In this document: piece after piece, positions 5,178 to 11,758 of the stretch | Layout: every line of letters starts with the position of its first letter | Position numbering within the stretch: position 1 is the first letter of the stretch | NCBI GenBank assembly: GCA_003023165.1 | Contig: PXSD01000183.1 | Location: 1 to 13,181, forward strand | From: Halobacteriales archaeon QS_9_67_15 | GTDB taxonomy: Archaea; Halobacteriota; Halobacteria; Halobacteriales; Haloarculaceae | Reading direction: 5' to 3' | Length of the DNA stretch: 13,181 nt | Notes under the pieces: model-generated | Told to the model about the DNA's origin: nothing | Seen by the model: the letters and a program-made list of their open reading frames with translations, nothing else | Databases searched by the model: none | Position numbers and translations under genes: made by a program

Positions 5178-7175
5178 ATGTCACAACAGGAAACCTCAGT
5201 CACGGTGGAACTGCCCGATGGAAGCACGCTCGACGTCCCGTCGGGCACCACAGTCGAGGGCGTGGCCTACGAGATCGGCCCTGGCCTCGGTGACGACACC
5301 GTCGCGGGGACGCTCGACGGCGAACTCGTCGCCGGGAACGAGCGCGTCTACGACGGCGCGCGGGTCGAGATCGTCACCCCCTCAGCCGACGAGTACCTGC
5401 AGGTCATGCGTCACTCCGCCGCGCACGTGCTCGCACAGGCGGTCCTCCGCCACTGGCCCGACGCGAAGCTCGCCACCGGCCCGCCGACCGAGGACGGCTT
5501 CTACTACGACTTCGGCGACATCGACGTCGACGAGGGCGACTTCGAGGTCCTGCTCGACGAGATGGAGTCCATCGTCGCGGACGACCTGGAGATCGAACGC
5601 GAGGAGGTCCCGCTCGAGGAAGCGCGGGAGCGCGTCGCCGGCGACCCCTACAAGGAGGCGATCCTCGAGGACCTCGCCGCCGGCGAGCGCGGTGCCGACG
5701 ACGACATCGAGGAGGTGTCCTTCTACACCCAGGGCGAGTTCGAGGACCTCTGTGCCGGCCCGCACGTCGCCTCGACGGGACAGGTCGGTGCGCTCGACCT
5801 GCGCGAGATCGCCGCGACCAACTGGCGCGGCGACGAGGACAACGACCGACTCACGCGCGTCTACGGCACCGCCTTCGAGTCCGAGTCCGACCTCGAAGAC
5901 TACATCGAGCGCATGGCGGAGGCCGAACGACGCGACCACCGTCGCATCGGTCGCGAGATGGACCTCTTCTCCATTCCCGACCACTCCCCGGGCTGCGTCC
6001 ACTTCCACCCCGACGGGATGGCCATCCGCCGCGAGCTCGAGGACTACGTCCGCGAGAAGAACGACGAACTCGGCTACGAGGAGGTCTGGACGCCGGAGCT
6101 CAACAAGACGGACCTGTGGAAGACCTCGGGCCACTACGAGCACTTCTGCGAGGAGGACGAGATGTTCCACTGGGAGCAGGCCAGCGCTCGCACCGACAAA
6201 GCGGAGGGCGAGGGCGACGAGTACGGCCTGAAGCCGATGAACTGCGCCAACCACGTCCACCTCTACCAGCGCCAGCGCCGGTCCTATCGGGAGCTCCCCA
6301 AGCGCTACTGCGAGTTCGGGACCTGCTATCGGAACGAGCGCTCCGGCGAGCTCTCCGGGATGCTCCGCGTCCGCGGCTTCACCCAGGACGACGGCCACGC
6401 GTTCGTCACCCGCGACCAGATCCAGGGCGAGGTCACCCGCACGCTGAAAGTCATCGACGGCCTGCTCGAGGACTTCGGGCTCGACGTGACCTTCAAGCTC
6501 GAGACCCAGCCCGACGACTCCTTCGGCGACGACGCCCTCTGGGAGCGCGCCGAGGACGACCTCCGGAGTTCGCTCGAATCCCTCGGCGAAGGGTACGAAG
6601 TCGAAGCGGGCGAGGGGGCCTTCTACGGGCCGAAGATCGCCGCGGACGCCGAAGACGCCATCGGCCGCGAGTGGACCGTCGGCACCGTTCAACTGGACTT
6701 CGTCCAGCCCGAGCGGTTCGACCTGAACTACGTCGGCGAGGACAACGAGGAGTACACGCCGGTGATGATCCACCGCGCTCTCCTCGGCACCTTCGAGCGG
6801 TTCATGGGCGTCATGATCGAACACTTCGCCGGGCGGTTCCCGCTCTGGCTCGCACCCGAGCAGGTGCGCGTCCTCCCGCTCAACGAGGACGTGCTGGGTT
6901 ACGCCCACCGCCTCAAGAACGACTTCGGCGACGACGGCTTCCGCGTCTCCGTCGCCGACGGCGACGACACGCTCCAGCGCAAGATCCGCGCCGCCCACGA
7001 CGAGAACGTTCCCTACATGCTCATCGTCGGCCCGGACGAGGCGGAGTCGGGCACCGTCTCGGTGCGCGACCGCGCCGAGCGCGAGGCCCGCGACGTCGAC
7101 TCCGACGACTTCCGCGACCACCTCCGCACCGAGCGGGCGGAGAAGCGCCTCGATCCGGACTTCCTCGACGAGTAA
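5178..7175 (+). CDS. thrS: Threonyl-tRNA synthetase, bacterial type with editing domain
   Basis: The 665-residue protein is full length for bacterial-type ThrRS, which charges tRNA-Thr with threonine in the cytoplasm. In order it has an N-terminal TGS domain (about residues 1-68) and the N2 editing domain with HSAAH (79-83) and DLCAGPH (191-197), the site that removes mischarged serine. The class II catalytic core then has zinc ligands C356 (MNCANH), H407 (DGHAF) and H532 (MIHRALLG), motif 2 YRNERSGELSGM (384-395) and motif 3 IHRALLGTFERFMG (531-544). A C-terminal anticodon-binding domain begins near residue 562. The start at 5178 is chosen over ATG 5172 because GAGGT (5165-5169) lies eight bases upstream. 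Haloarchaea commonly carry this bacterial-type enzyme. All key residues are present. A leader with possible regulation precedes it. Confidence 0.98.
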   Translation: MSQQETSVTVELPDGSTLDVPSGTTVEGVAYEIGPGLGDDTVAGTLDGELVAGNERVYDGARVEIVTPSADEYLQVMRHSAAHVLAQAVLRHWPDAKLATGPPTEDGFYYDFGDIDVDEGDFEVLLDEMESIVADDLEIEREEVPLEEARERVAGDPYKEAILEDLAAGERGADDDIEEVSFYTQGEFEDLCAGPHVASTGQVGALDLREIAATNWRGDEDNDRLTRVYGTAFESESDLEDYIERMAEAERRDHRRIGREMDLFSIPDHSPGCVHFHPDGMAIRRELEDYVREKNDELGYEEVWTPELNKTDLWKTSGHYEHFCEEDEMFHWEQASARTDKAEGEGDEYGLKPMNCANHVHLYQRQRRSYRELPKRYCEFGTCYRNERSGELSGMLRVRGFTQDDGHAFVTRDQIQGEVTRTLKVIDGLLEDFGLDVTFKLETQPDDSFGDDALWERAEDDLRSSLESLGEGYEVEAGEGAFYGPKIAADAEDAIGREWTVGTVQLDFVQPERFDLNYVGEDNEEYTPVMIHRALLGTFERFMGVMIEHFAGRFPLWLAPEQVRVLPLNEDVLGYAHRLKNDFGDDGFRVSVADGDDTLQRKIRAAHDENVPYMLIVGPDEAESGTVSVRDRAEREARDVDSDDFRDHLRTERAEKRLDPDFLDE

Positions 7176-7272
7176 CGTCCGAGTTCGCCGATCGGGTCAG
7201 TGGCTGTGCGCTCCTGCGCGGCCGCTGCACACGACCGTTGGTCTCTTGGGCGTCGCTCCCATACTGCAAGTG

Positions 7273-7521
7273 ATGGCAAACCTCGAACTGTACGAACTCG
7301 AAGGCTGCCCCTACTGCGCGAAAGTGATCGAGAAACTCGACGAACTCGGGCTCGACTACGAGTCTCACATGGTCCCGCGCTCGCACGACGAACGGACCGA
7401 AGTGGAGAAAGTGAGCGGTCAAACCGGCGTCCCCGTCCTCGTCGACCACGACAACGGCGTCGAAGGGATGCCCGAAAGCGACGACATCGTGGAGTACCTC
7501 GAAGCAGAGTACGGCAGTTAA
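7273..7521 (+). CDS. Small dithiol glutaredoxin (CPYC)
   Basis: The 82-residue protein is a minimal glutaredoxin or GST-N-terminal-like domain. The redox site CPYC is at residues 12-15 after strand LELYELEG, the cis-Pro segment TGVPVLVD at 51-58, and MPESDDIVEYLEAEY at 66-80 forms the last helix with the thiol-binding S-D pair. Dithiol glutaredoxins reduce disulfides or mixed disulfides with a low-molecular-weight thiol. In haloarchaea that thiol is usually gamma-glutamylcysteine. The ATG at 7273 is chosen because the family begins just before the first strand, and the in-frame extension from 7246 has no conserved residues. It follows thrS by 97 bases on the same strand with its own probable promoter, though I see no strong TATA box. 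It differs in class from the CGYS glutaredoxin at 804-1145. Confidence 0.9.
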   Translation: MANLELYELEGCPYCAKVIEKLDELGLDYESHMVPRSHDERTEVEKVSGQTGVPVLVDHDNGVEGMPESDDIVEYLEAEYGS

Positions 7522-7556
7522 ACCGCCTTATTCGGCCGTTTTCGCCGTTCACTCCG

Positions 7557-7850
7557 CTACAAGTAGTTGACGTGCTGCCCGCCGAGGTCGTCGAACCCGT
7601 TGCGTTCGTGTGACCACTCGAAGACGCCCTCGTCGCGGCGGTCGGCGAGGAAGTCGACGATGCGGTCGCCGACATTCTGGCCGTAGAGGTCCGGTCCCGT
7701 TCGCAGTCGCCCGCGCACACCGGCGATTCGAGAACGTGCGTGATCATCTCGTGGGGACACTCACCCGATATCGGCGGAAAGAGGTTCGTCTCAGCCTCAA
7801 AGACGGTCTCCGGGCGGCCAGTGTCGAACCGAGCGGTCAGACAGCCGGTT
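7557..7850 (-). pseudogene. Probable remnant of an unidentified small gene
   Basis: On the minus strand the frame ending at TAG (7559-7557) reads as a convincing acidic haloarchaeal C-terminus: DLYGQNVGDRIVDFLADRR followed by DEGVFEWSHERNGFDDLGG and QHVNYL. Upstream of about 7700 this frame turns into poor, arginine-rich sequence. A neighbouring frame becomes protein-like there, with ETNLFPPISGECPHEMITH, then VLESPVCAGDCERD, and it runs back to about 7840 without an obvious start codon. The simplest reading is a gene with a frameshift near 7690-7710 and a lost N-terminus. The Cys-rich part (CPHE, CAGDC) could be a zinc-binding site. I do not recognise the family. Alternatively the 3' frame alone (67 codons from 7760) is a short real gene. 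Confidence 0.35.
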
Positions 7851-7857
7851 TGCGGGC

Positions 7858-8826
7858 TTACGCTGAACTGCTCTCGGGGTCGGCGCGTTCGCGGATGATG
7901 TCGCGGAGTTCGTCGGCCTCCTCGATGTTCTCCATCTCGCGCTCCTCGACGATGGCGGTGCCCTCGACGGACTCCTTTGTGGCGCGGTCGACGACGTACA
8001 CCGACCGGGTGCGCGTGACCTTGCCGACCGAGGACATGATCCGAGCGCGCTTCTCGGCGGTCTTCGTCAGTTCGGAGTGGCCCGTCAGCATCTCCTCCTC
8101 GCGCGTCTCGTTCTCGCTGACGGTCTTGAACGGTGCGCGGTCCGTCAGGTGGACGTCGAAGCCGACCCGAGTGAGGACGGCGACGATGGGTTCGTCTTCG
8201 GGGTCCACCTCGGGGTCGTCGGGCGTCGGCTCGTCCTCGCGGAGCTCCTCCGCGCCGTCGAGGACCTCGACGGGCGAGGTCAGCGGCGCGTCGAACAGCT
8301 CCTCGAGCTGGCTGGCGACCTCGACGGAGGCGTCCATCCCGTCCTCGTACTTCGAGACGGTGCGCCGGGAGACGCCGAGTTCGCTGGCCAGTCGGCCCAG
8401 CGACCAGTCGCGTTCCTCGCGAACATCCGAGAGGACGTCGCTGTCGATGTTGACGTAGAGGCCGCCGGGCGCGGCGTAGATGAGCGGCGGCACCTCCTCG
8501 ACGAAGAGATCCATCGCCGTGTCTGGCGAGAGGACCGGCACGCCGTGGCGGAAGTAGGTGACGCCGGGTCTGAGCTCCTCGTCCCGGGTTCTGAGGCCGA
8601 TGACCATCGGCGTGGCGCCGAGGTACGTGCCGAGCCGGCGCATCTCCGCGCCGGTGTGGCCGTCGAAGGCGTCGATGTTGCCGAGGATCTTCACGAGAAG
8701 GATTTCCTCGCCGCGGCGGGCCGCGACGTCGAAGCTCTTGGGCCGGATGGCACAGCGTTCGCTCACCACGAAGCCCGCGTCCTCCAACATCGCGGTGACG
8801 TTGCCGACCAGTGCCGACCGTGACAT
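7858..8826 (-). CDS. COG1395-type archaeal HTH transcriptional regulator
   Basis: The 322-residue protein has three parts. Residues 1-120 form an alpha/beta domain (FVVSERCAIRPKSFDVAARR, EEILLVKILGN, ATPMVIGLRTRDEELRPGV). Residues about 134-165 hold an XRE-type helix-turn-helix (REERDWSLGRLASELGVSRR followed by TVSKYEDG). The C-terminal part (about 215-322) is acidic with a folded segment ending IRERADPESSSA. This order matches the archaeal predicted transcriptional regulators of COG1395, whose targets I do not know. ATG 8826 is chosen over the upstream GTG at 8847 because the TATA box (GCATATATGC) is about 25-32 bases before it, implying a leaderless transcript. It is transcribed divergently from tiaS across a 143-base gap. 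Autoregulation or control of tiaS is possible but not shown. Confidence 0.85.
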   Translation of the reverse strand: MSRSALVGNVTAMLEDAGFVVSERCAIRPKSFDVAARRGEEILLVKILGNIDAFDGHTGAEMRRLGTYLGATPMVIGLRTRDEELRPGVTYFRHGVPVLSPDTAMDLFVEEVPPLIYAAPGGLYVNIDSDVLSDVREERDWSLGRLASELGVSRRTVSKYEDGMDASVEVASQLEELFDAPLTSPVEVLDGAEELREDEPTPDDPEVDPEDEPIVAVLTRVGFDVHLTDRAPFKTVSENETREEEMLTGHSELTKTAEKRARIMSSVGKVTRTRSVYVVDRATKESVEGTAIVEEREMENIEEADELRDIIRERADPESSSA

Positions 8827-8849
8827 AGTCGTAGATAAGTACGTCACCG

Positions 8850-8860
8850 CATATATGCAT
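8850..8860 (-). promoter_or_regulatory. TATA box of the COG1395-type regulator, palindromic
   Basis: The only strongly AT-rich block in the divergent gap is ATATATGCAT (8851-8860), part of the palindrome GCATATATGC (8849-8858). It lies about 25-32 bases before ATG 8826 on the minus strand, so a leaderless transcript is predicted. Its symmetry also makes it a candidate regulator-binding site. Confidence 0.5.
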
Positions 8861-8890
8861 TGTGCCGCCGTAGACTGGCCGTGCGCCGGG

Positions 8891-8899
8891 ATTTATTTC
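8891..8899 (+). promoter_or_regulatory. TATA-like element for tiaS
   Basis: ATTTATTTC (8891-8899) is a good haloarchaeal TATA match. It is about 20-25 bases before ATG 8916 and about 75 before GTG 8970. It therefore supports either a leaderless transcript starting at 8916 or a leader of about 55 bases before 8970. Confidence 0.5.
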
Positions 8900-8969
8900 T
8901 CCGACCGATAGATTGATGTATAGTTTCGCGGTCGAAACCCGTTTGACCGCGACCGCGTTACGGTCCCGT

Positions 8970-10241
8970 GTGACCGTCATCGGCCTCGACGACACCGATT
9001 CCCGCGAGCGGGGGATGTGCACTACCTACGTCGCCGCCACGCTCGCCGAGCGGCTTCGCGACGCGGGCGGCACCGTCGAGCGCCGCGTCCTCGTCCGGCT
9101 CAACCCCGGCGTCGAACACAAGACCCGCGGCAACGCCGCGCTCGCGGTGCACACGGACCTCGACCCGACGCGCGCACTCGAGCTCGCCCGCGACCACCTC
9201 GACCTCGCCGAGACCGCGGACCCGCGGACGAATCCCGGCGTGGTCGTCGCGCCCGGCGGCCCGGAGGACGTGCCAGCAGCCGTCGCCGGGTTCGCCCGCG
9301 CGGCCGTCCGCGACTACCACGACATCGACGACGCGGTCGGTCTGGCGGCCGAGAGCGGGTACGAGACCGCACACGCCGGGAACGGCCGCGGTCGGATCGG
9401 CGCGCTCGCGGCCGTCGGCGCGTGGCGCGCCTTTGACGACTGGACCTACGAGTGTCTCTCCTACCGGGAGCGCGACCGCTGGGGGACCGAACGCGACGTT
9501 GACCGCGAATCAGTGTTCGCGGCGGCCGACCGGGCGTATCCGACAGCCTGGGACACCGTCGACCGCGGCGAGGGAGACCCCGTCTGCGTCCCGCGAACGC
9601 CCTGTCCAGTCCTGTACGGCATCCGCGGCGACGATCCCGGAACCGTGCGGTCGGTCGCCGGATCGATCGAAAGCGAGTCGGTGGTGAGGTGCGCCCTGTT
9701 CGTCACGAATCAGGGGACGGACGCGCACCTGCGGCCCGTCGACGGGTTCGGGGCCGTCTCGGCGGGGCGAGCGTTTCGAGTCGACGGCGAGGTCGTCGCG
9801 CCGGCCGAGACGCGGGAGGGCGGCCACGTGTTCTGTGAGCTCCGGAGCGACGACGGCGAGCAGATGATGGCGGCCGCCTTCGAGCCGACGAAGCGGTTTC
9901 GCGACCGGGTGCGGGCATTGCGCGTCGGCGACCGACTGACCGTCTGCGGCGAGGTGAGCGGCGGGACGCTGAAACTGGAGAAGTTCGCCGTTCGAGAGCT
10001 GGCGACGGCCGAGCTGGCGACGCCCGACTGTCCCGACTGCGGCCGGTCGATGGGTTCGGCCGGCGCCGGGCAGGGCTACCGGTGTCGCGACTGCGGAACC
10101 AGCGCCGACGGGAAGGTCGCGGTGCCCGTCGAGCGGGACCTCGAGCCGGGGTGGTACGAGGTGCCGCCGTGTGCGCGGCGACACGTCGCGAAACCGCTCG
10201 TTCGGGGCGACTTCGACGCCCCGACGCATCCCGAGCGGTAG
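8970..10241 (+). CDS. tiaS: tRNA(Ile2) 2-agmatinylcytidine synthetase
   Basis: The 423-residue protein matches TiaS, which uses ATP and agmatine to convert C34 of the tRNA-Ile(CAU) anticodon to agmatidine so that it reads AUA. This modification is specific to archaea. The N-terminus TVIGLDDTDSRERGMCTTY (from residue 2) is the family signature. LNPGVEHKTRGNAA (about 45-58), HAGNGRGRIGALAAVGAW (about 138-155) and the central kinase-like region follow, then an OB-fold segment (about 270-345). The C-terminal zinc ribbon has C354, C357, C372 and C375 (CPDCGRS and RCRDCG). GTG 8970 is chosen because family members begin at (M)TVIGLDDTDS. ATG 8916 would add 18 non-conserved residues but fits a leaderless transcript better. 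The gene is intact and divergent from the regulator. Confidence 0.93.
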   Translation: MTVIGLDDTDSRERGMCTTYVAATLAERLRDAGGTVERRVLVRLNPGVEHKTRGNAALAVHTDLDPTRALELARDHLDLAETADPRTNPGVVVAPGGPEDVPAAVAGFARAAVRDYHDIDDAVGLAAESGYETAHAGNGRGRIGALAAVGAWRAFDDWTYECLSYRERDRWGTERDVDRESVFAAADRAYPTAWDTVDRGEGDPVCVPRTPCPVLYGIRGDDPGTVRSVAGSIESESVVRCALFVTNQGTDAHLRPVDGFGAVSAGRAFRVDGEVVAPAETREGGHVFCELRSDDGEQMMAAAFEPTKRFRDRVRALRVGDRLTVCGEVSGGTLKLEKFAVRELATAELATPDCPDCGRSMGSAGAGQGYRCRDCGTSADGKVAVPVERDLEPGWYEVPPCARRHVAKPLVRGDFDAPTHPER

Positions 10242-10296
10242 CGGGTGCAGTCGGCGAGGCGTCGCCGTCGCGGCCCATCGCCGACAGCACGCCGGC

Positions 10297-10315
10297 GACC
10301 CGGAGTAGTCGGGTC
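10297..10315. terminator. Hairpin between convergent genes
   Basis: GACCCG (10297-10302) pairs with CGGGTC (10310-10315) around a 7-base loop, filling the end of the 74-base gap between the tiaS stop and the glyoxalase stop (10316). The position suggests a bidirectional terminator, but there is no T-run on either strand. Confidence 0.25.
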
Positions 10316-10732
10316 CTACGCGTCGAGTACTTCTATCAGGTTGCCCTCGGGGTCCTCGACGAAGCAGATGGTCGTCCCCGTCGAGGTGGTCTGGGGCTCG
10401 CTCAGCGTCTCGACGTCGTCCGGGAGGCCCTCGTAGAAGGCCTCGACGTCGTCGACGCCGAACCCGAGGTGTTTGGCCCCGCTGTCGTTGAGCGACTCGG
10501 CGGCCGCCTCGCCGCCCGCGGGCTCGTACTCGACGAGTTCGACGCGAGTGTCGTCGCCGTCGAGGTGGGCGAACCGACCGGTAGCGTTCTCGACGCCGAC
10601 ACCGGTCGAGAACGCCTCGCCCGTGGACTCGAACTCCGCGAGCACCTCGAGGTCGAACGTCTCGGTGTAGAAGTCGACGGCGCGCTCCAGGTCTGCAACG
10701 GTCGTCCCGACGTGGTGGACGCTTCCGGGCAT
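10316..10732 (-). CDS. Glyoxalase/VOC-fold metalloprotein
   Basis: The 138-residue protein is a vicinal oxygen chelate domain protein, most like lactoylglutathione lyase or related lyases and dioxygenases. It has the two beta-alpha-beta-beta-beta modules. The first runs from VHHVGTTVADLERAVDFYTE (5-24) to VELVEYEP (64-71), and the second from KHLGFGVDDVEAFYEGL (87-103) to FVEDPEGNLIEVLD (124-137). Candidate metal ligands are H7, E65, H88 and E134, matching the His-Glu-His-Glu set of glyoxalase I. Haloarchaea lack glutathione, so the substrate may be a different thiol adduct or something unrelated. ATG 10732 is chosen because TTTACT (minus strand, 10759-10754) lies 22-27 bases upstream. The longer frame from 10951 overlaps the divergent gene and is basic. 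Assignment to the fold is sure, but the reaction is not. Confidence 0.87.
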   Translation of the reverse strand: MPGSVHHVGTTVADLERAVDFYTETFDLEVLAEFESTGEAFSTGVGVENATGRFAHLDGDDTRVELVEYEPAGGEAAAESLNDSGAKHLGFGVDDVEAFYEGLPDDVETLSEPQTTSTGTTICFVEDPEGNLIEVLDA

Positions 10733-10753
10733 GTCCGAGCGCGCGACAGCCGG

Positions 10754-10759
10754 CGAGTA
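10754..10759 (-). promoter_or_regulatory. TATA-like element of the glyoxalase-fold gene
   Basis: TTTACT on the minus strand lies 22-27 bases before ATG 10732, the spacing for a leaderless transcript. The gap from here to the plus-strand promoter at 10880 holds no gene I can support. Confidence 0.4.
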
Positions 10760-10879
10760 AACGGTATCGGTCGGCGGCCAGCGTCGCCGCCGAGACGAAC
10801 CGAAGACAGTCACTACGCGACGAAGTCGGTGACTACATGGCGGACAGACAGCGCCGGTCGTTGGTAGTCGACTGGTAAC

Positions 10880-10886
10880 AAATATC
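10880..10886 (+). promoter_or_regulatory. TATA-like element of the 74-residue gene
   Basis: AAATATC (10880-10886) is the strongest AT-rich block in the region. It is 22-28 bases before ATG 10908, which supports that ATG rather than ATG 10887, which would overlap the promoter. Confidence 0.5.
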
Positions 10887-10907
10887 ATGTATTCCGTGCT
10901 GACGGGC

Positions 10908-11132
10908 ATGGACGGAGAACTCCCGAAGACCCGCGAGGGGCGCATCACCATCGGGCCGCCGCCGCCACCGACGGCGGCGCCCGACGACGTGCTTCCCGCG
11001 GTCGTCAGGACCCGCAGCGACGACAGCCGACGCTACATCGTCTACTCGGACGCGTCCGACCGCGCCGGCGTCGCGGAGACCCGGCTGTCCGTCGACAGCG
11101 ACGTCGTCCTCGACCGGGAGCTCTGGCGGTAG
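10908..11132 (+). CDS. Unidentified small acidic protein
   Basis: A 74-residue frame begins MDGELPKTREGRITIGPPPP and ends VVLDRELWR at TAG 11130-11132. It has a short proline run (residues 18-22), then a charged region with likely beta strands (RRYIVYSDASD, ETRLSVDSDVVLD). It has no Cys, no signal peptide and no membrane segment. Acidic composition, strong third-position G/C bias and a well-placed TATA-like element support a real, leaderless gene. The alternative ATG at 10887 adds MYSVLTG but leaves no room for the promoter. I do not recognise the family. It sits alone between the divergent glyoxalase gene and the convergent Nudix gene, whose stop is 26 bases away, so context gives no function. 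Confidence 0.6.
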   Translation: MDGELPKTREGRITIGPPPPPTAAPDDVLPAVVRTRSDDSRRYIVYSDASDRAGVAETRLSVDSDVVLDRELWR

Positions 11133-11158
11133 CACCGAACCGCACGACTGCTCGTTTC

Positions 11159-11758
11159 TCACCTGTCTCCGAGCGCGAGCGTCTCGCCGCGCAGTCGCTC
11201 GACGGCCGCCTCGACTCGCCGCCGGTCCTGCGGTCGCACCTTTGCCGTTTCGGCCGCGAGCTCCGCGAACGACCAGAAGCGCGCGCCGCTCGTCTCGGCA
11301 CCGGGCCGGGGGGTGTCGCGAGTGTCTCCCCGTTCGACCGCAAAGCAGACCGAGAGGTACGACCCGTCGTCGGGGTCGTCGACGTCGAGCGCCGTCCGGA
11401 CGAGTTCGAGGTCCGCCGGATCGACCGACAGTCCTGCCTCCTCTTCGAGTTCCCGAGCGGCGCCGACGCGCGGCGACTCGTCGACCTCGAGGATCCCGCC
11501 GGGGACCGCCCACGCCCCGATATCCGGTTCGATGGCGCGCTCGATCAACAGCACCGAGTCGCCGTCGTGCGGCTTCGTCGCACTGCTCGGGGGACTCCGT
11601 CCCCCGCTGTCTGTCACGACGACATGTGCACCCGGCATCGGGTTCTGGAAGACGAACCGCTCGCAGTCGGGACAGAACCGACGGTCGCGCCCCTCGAACG
11701 CCCGCGACACCAGTTCGGCGCCGCAGTAGGGGCAGTAGCTCGCTCGCCGCTTGGTCAT
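11159..11758 (-). CDS. Nudix hydrolase with N-terminal zinc ribbon
   Basis: The 199-residue protein has an N-terminal zinc ribbon with C9, C12, C29 and C32 (CPYC and CPDC), followed by a Nudix domain. The Nudix box GILEVDESPRVGAARELEEE followed by AGL fits G-x5-E-x7-R-E-U-x-E-E-x-G-U exactly, so it should be an active Mg-dependent hydrolase of a nucleoside diphosphate-linked compound. The ribbon-plus-Nudix order resembles NADH-pyrophosphatase-type and ADP-ribose-type enzymes, but the substrate is not determinable. The ATG (11758-11756) overlaps the thrC TGA as ATGA, so translation is probably coupled. Oddly, between VVVTD and GDSVLLIERA there is an extra SGGRSPPSSATKPHD, about 15 residues, coded by a segment containing a perfect inverted repeat (11588-11606). 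This looks like an in-frame insertion. Without it the length would be about 184. Confidence 0.9.
   Translation of the reverse strand: MTKRRASYCPYCGAELVSRAFEGRDRRFCPDCERFVFQNPMPGAHVVVTDSGGRSPPSSATKPHDGDSVLLIERAIEPDIGAWAVPGGILEVDESPRVGAARELEEEAGLSVDPADLELVRTALDVDDPDDGSYLSVCFAVERGDTRDTPRPGAETSGARFWSFAELAAETAKVRPQDRRRVEAAVERLRGETLALGDR
11588..11606. repeat. Perfect palindrome inside the Nudix coding sequence
   Basis: CGGGGGAC (11588-11595) and GTCCCCCG (11599-11606) form an 8-bp stem with a 3-base loop TCC. It falls in the part of the Nudix gene that encodes the apparent insertion SGGRSPPSSATKPHD. It resembles the tight-looped palindromes in the flanking repeat-rich gap at 12952-12997. Confidence 0.75.

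Noticed and set aside
5382..7121. Long minus-strand open frame opposite thrS (579 codons)
   Set aside because: It is the antisense shadow of an intact, fully recognisable thrS. High G/C at third positions suppresses stops on the opposite strand, and the translation shows no family.
8970..10241. tiaS and its neighbours as part of a novel modification or defence island
   Set aside because: TiaS is a standard archaeal tRNA modification enzyme. The neighbouring genes are a regulator and a glyoxalase-fold protein in opposite orientations, with no sign of a defence cassette.
10957..10979. CGCCGCCG...CGGCGGCG inverted repeat in the 74-residue gene
   Set aside because: It is explained by proline codons followed by Ala codons in GC-rich coding sequence. 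It has simple triplet character, unlike the other palindromes.
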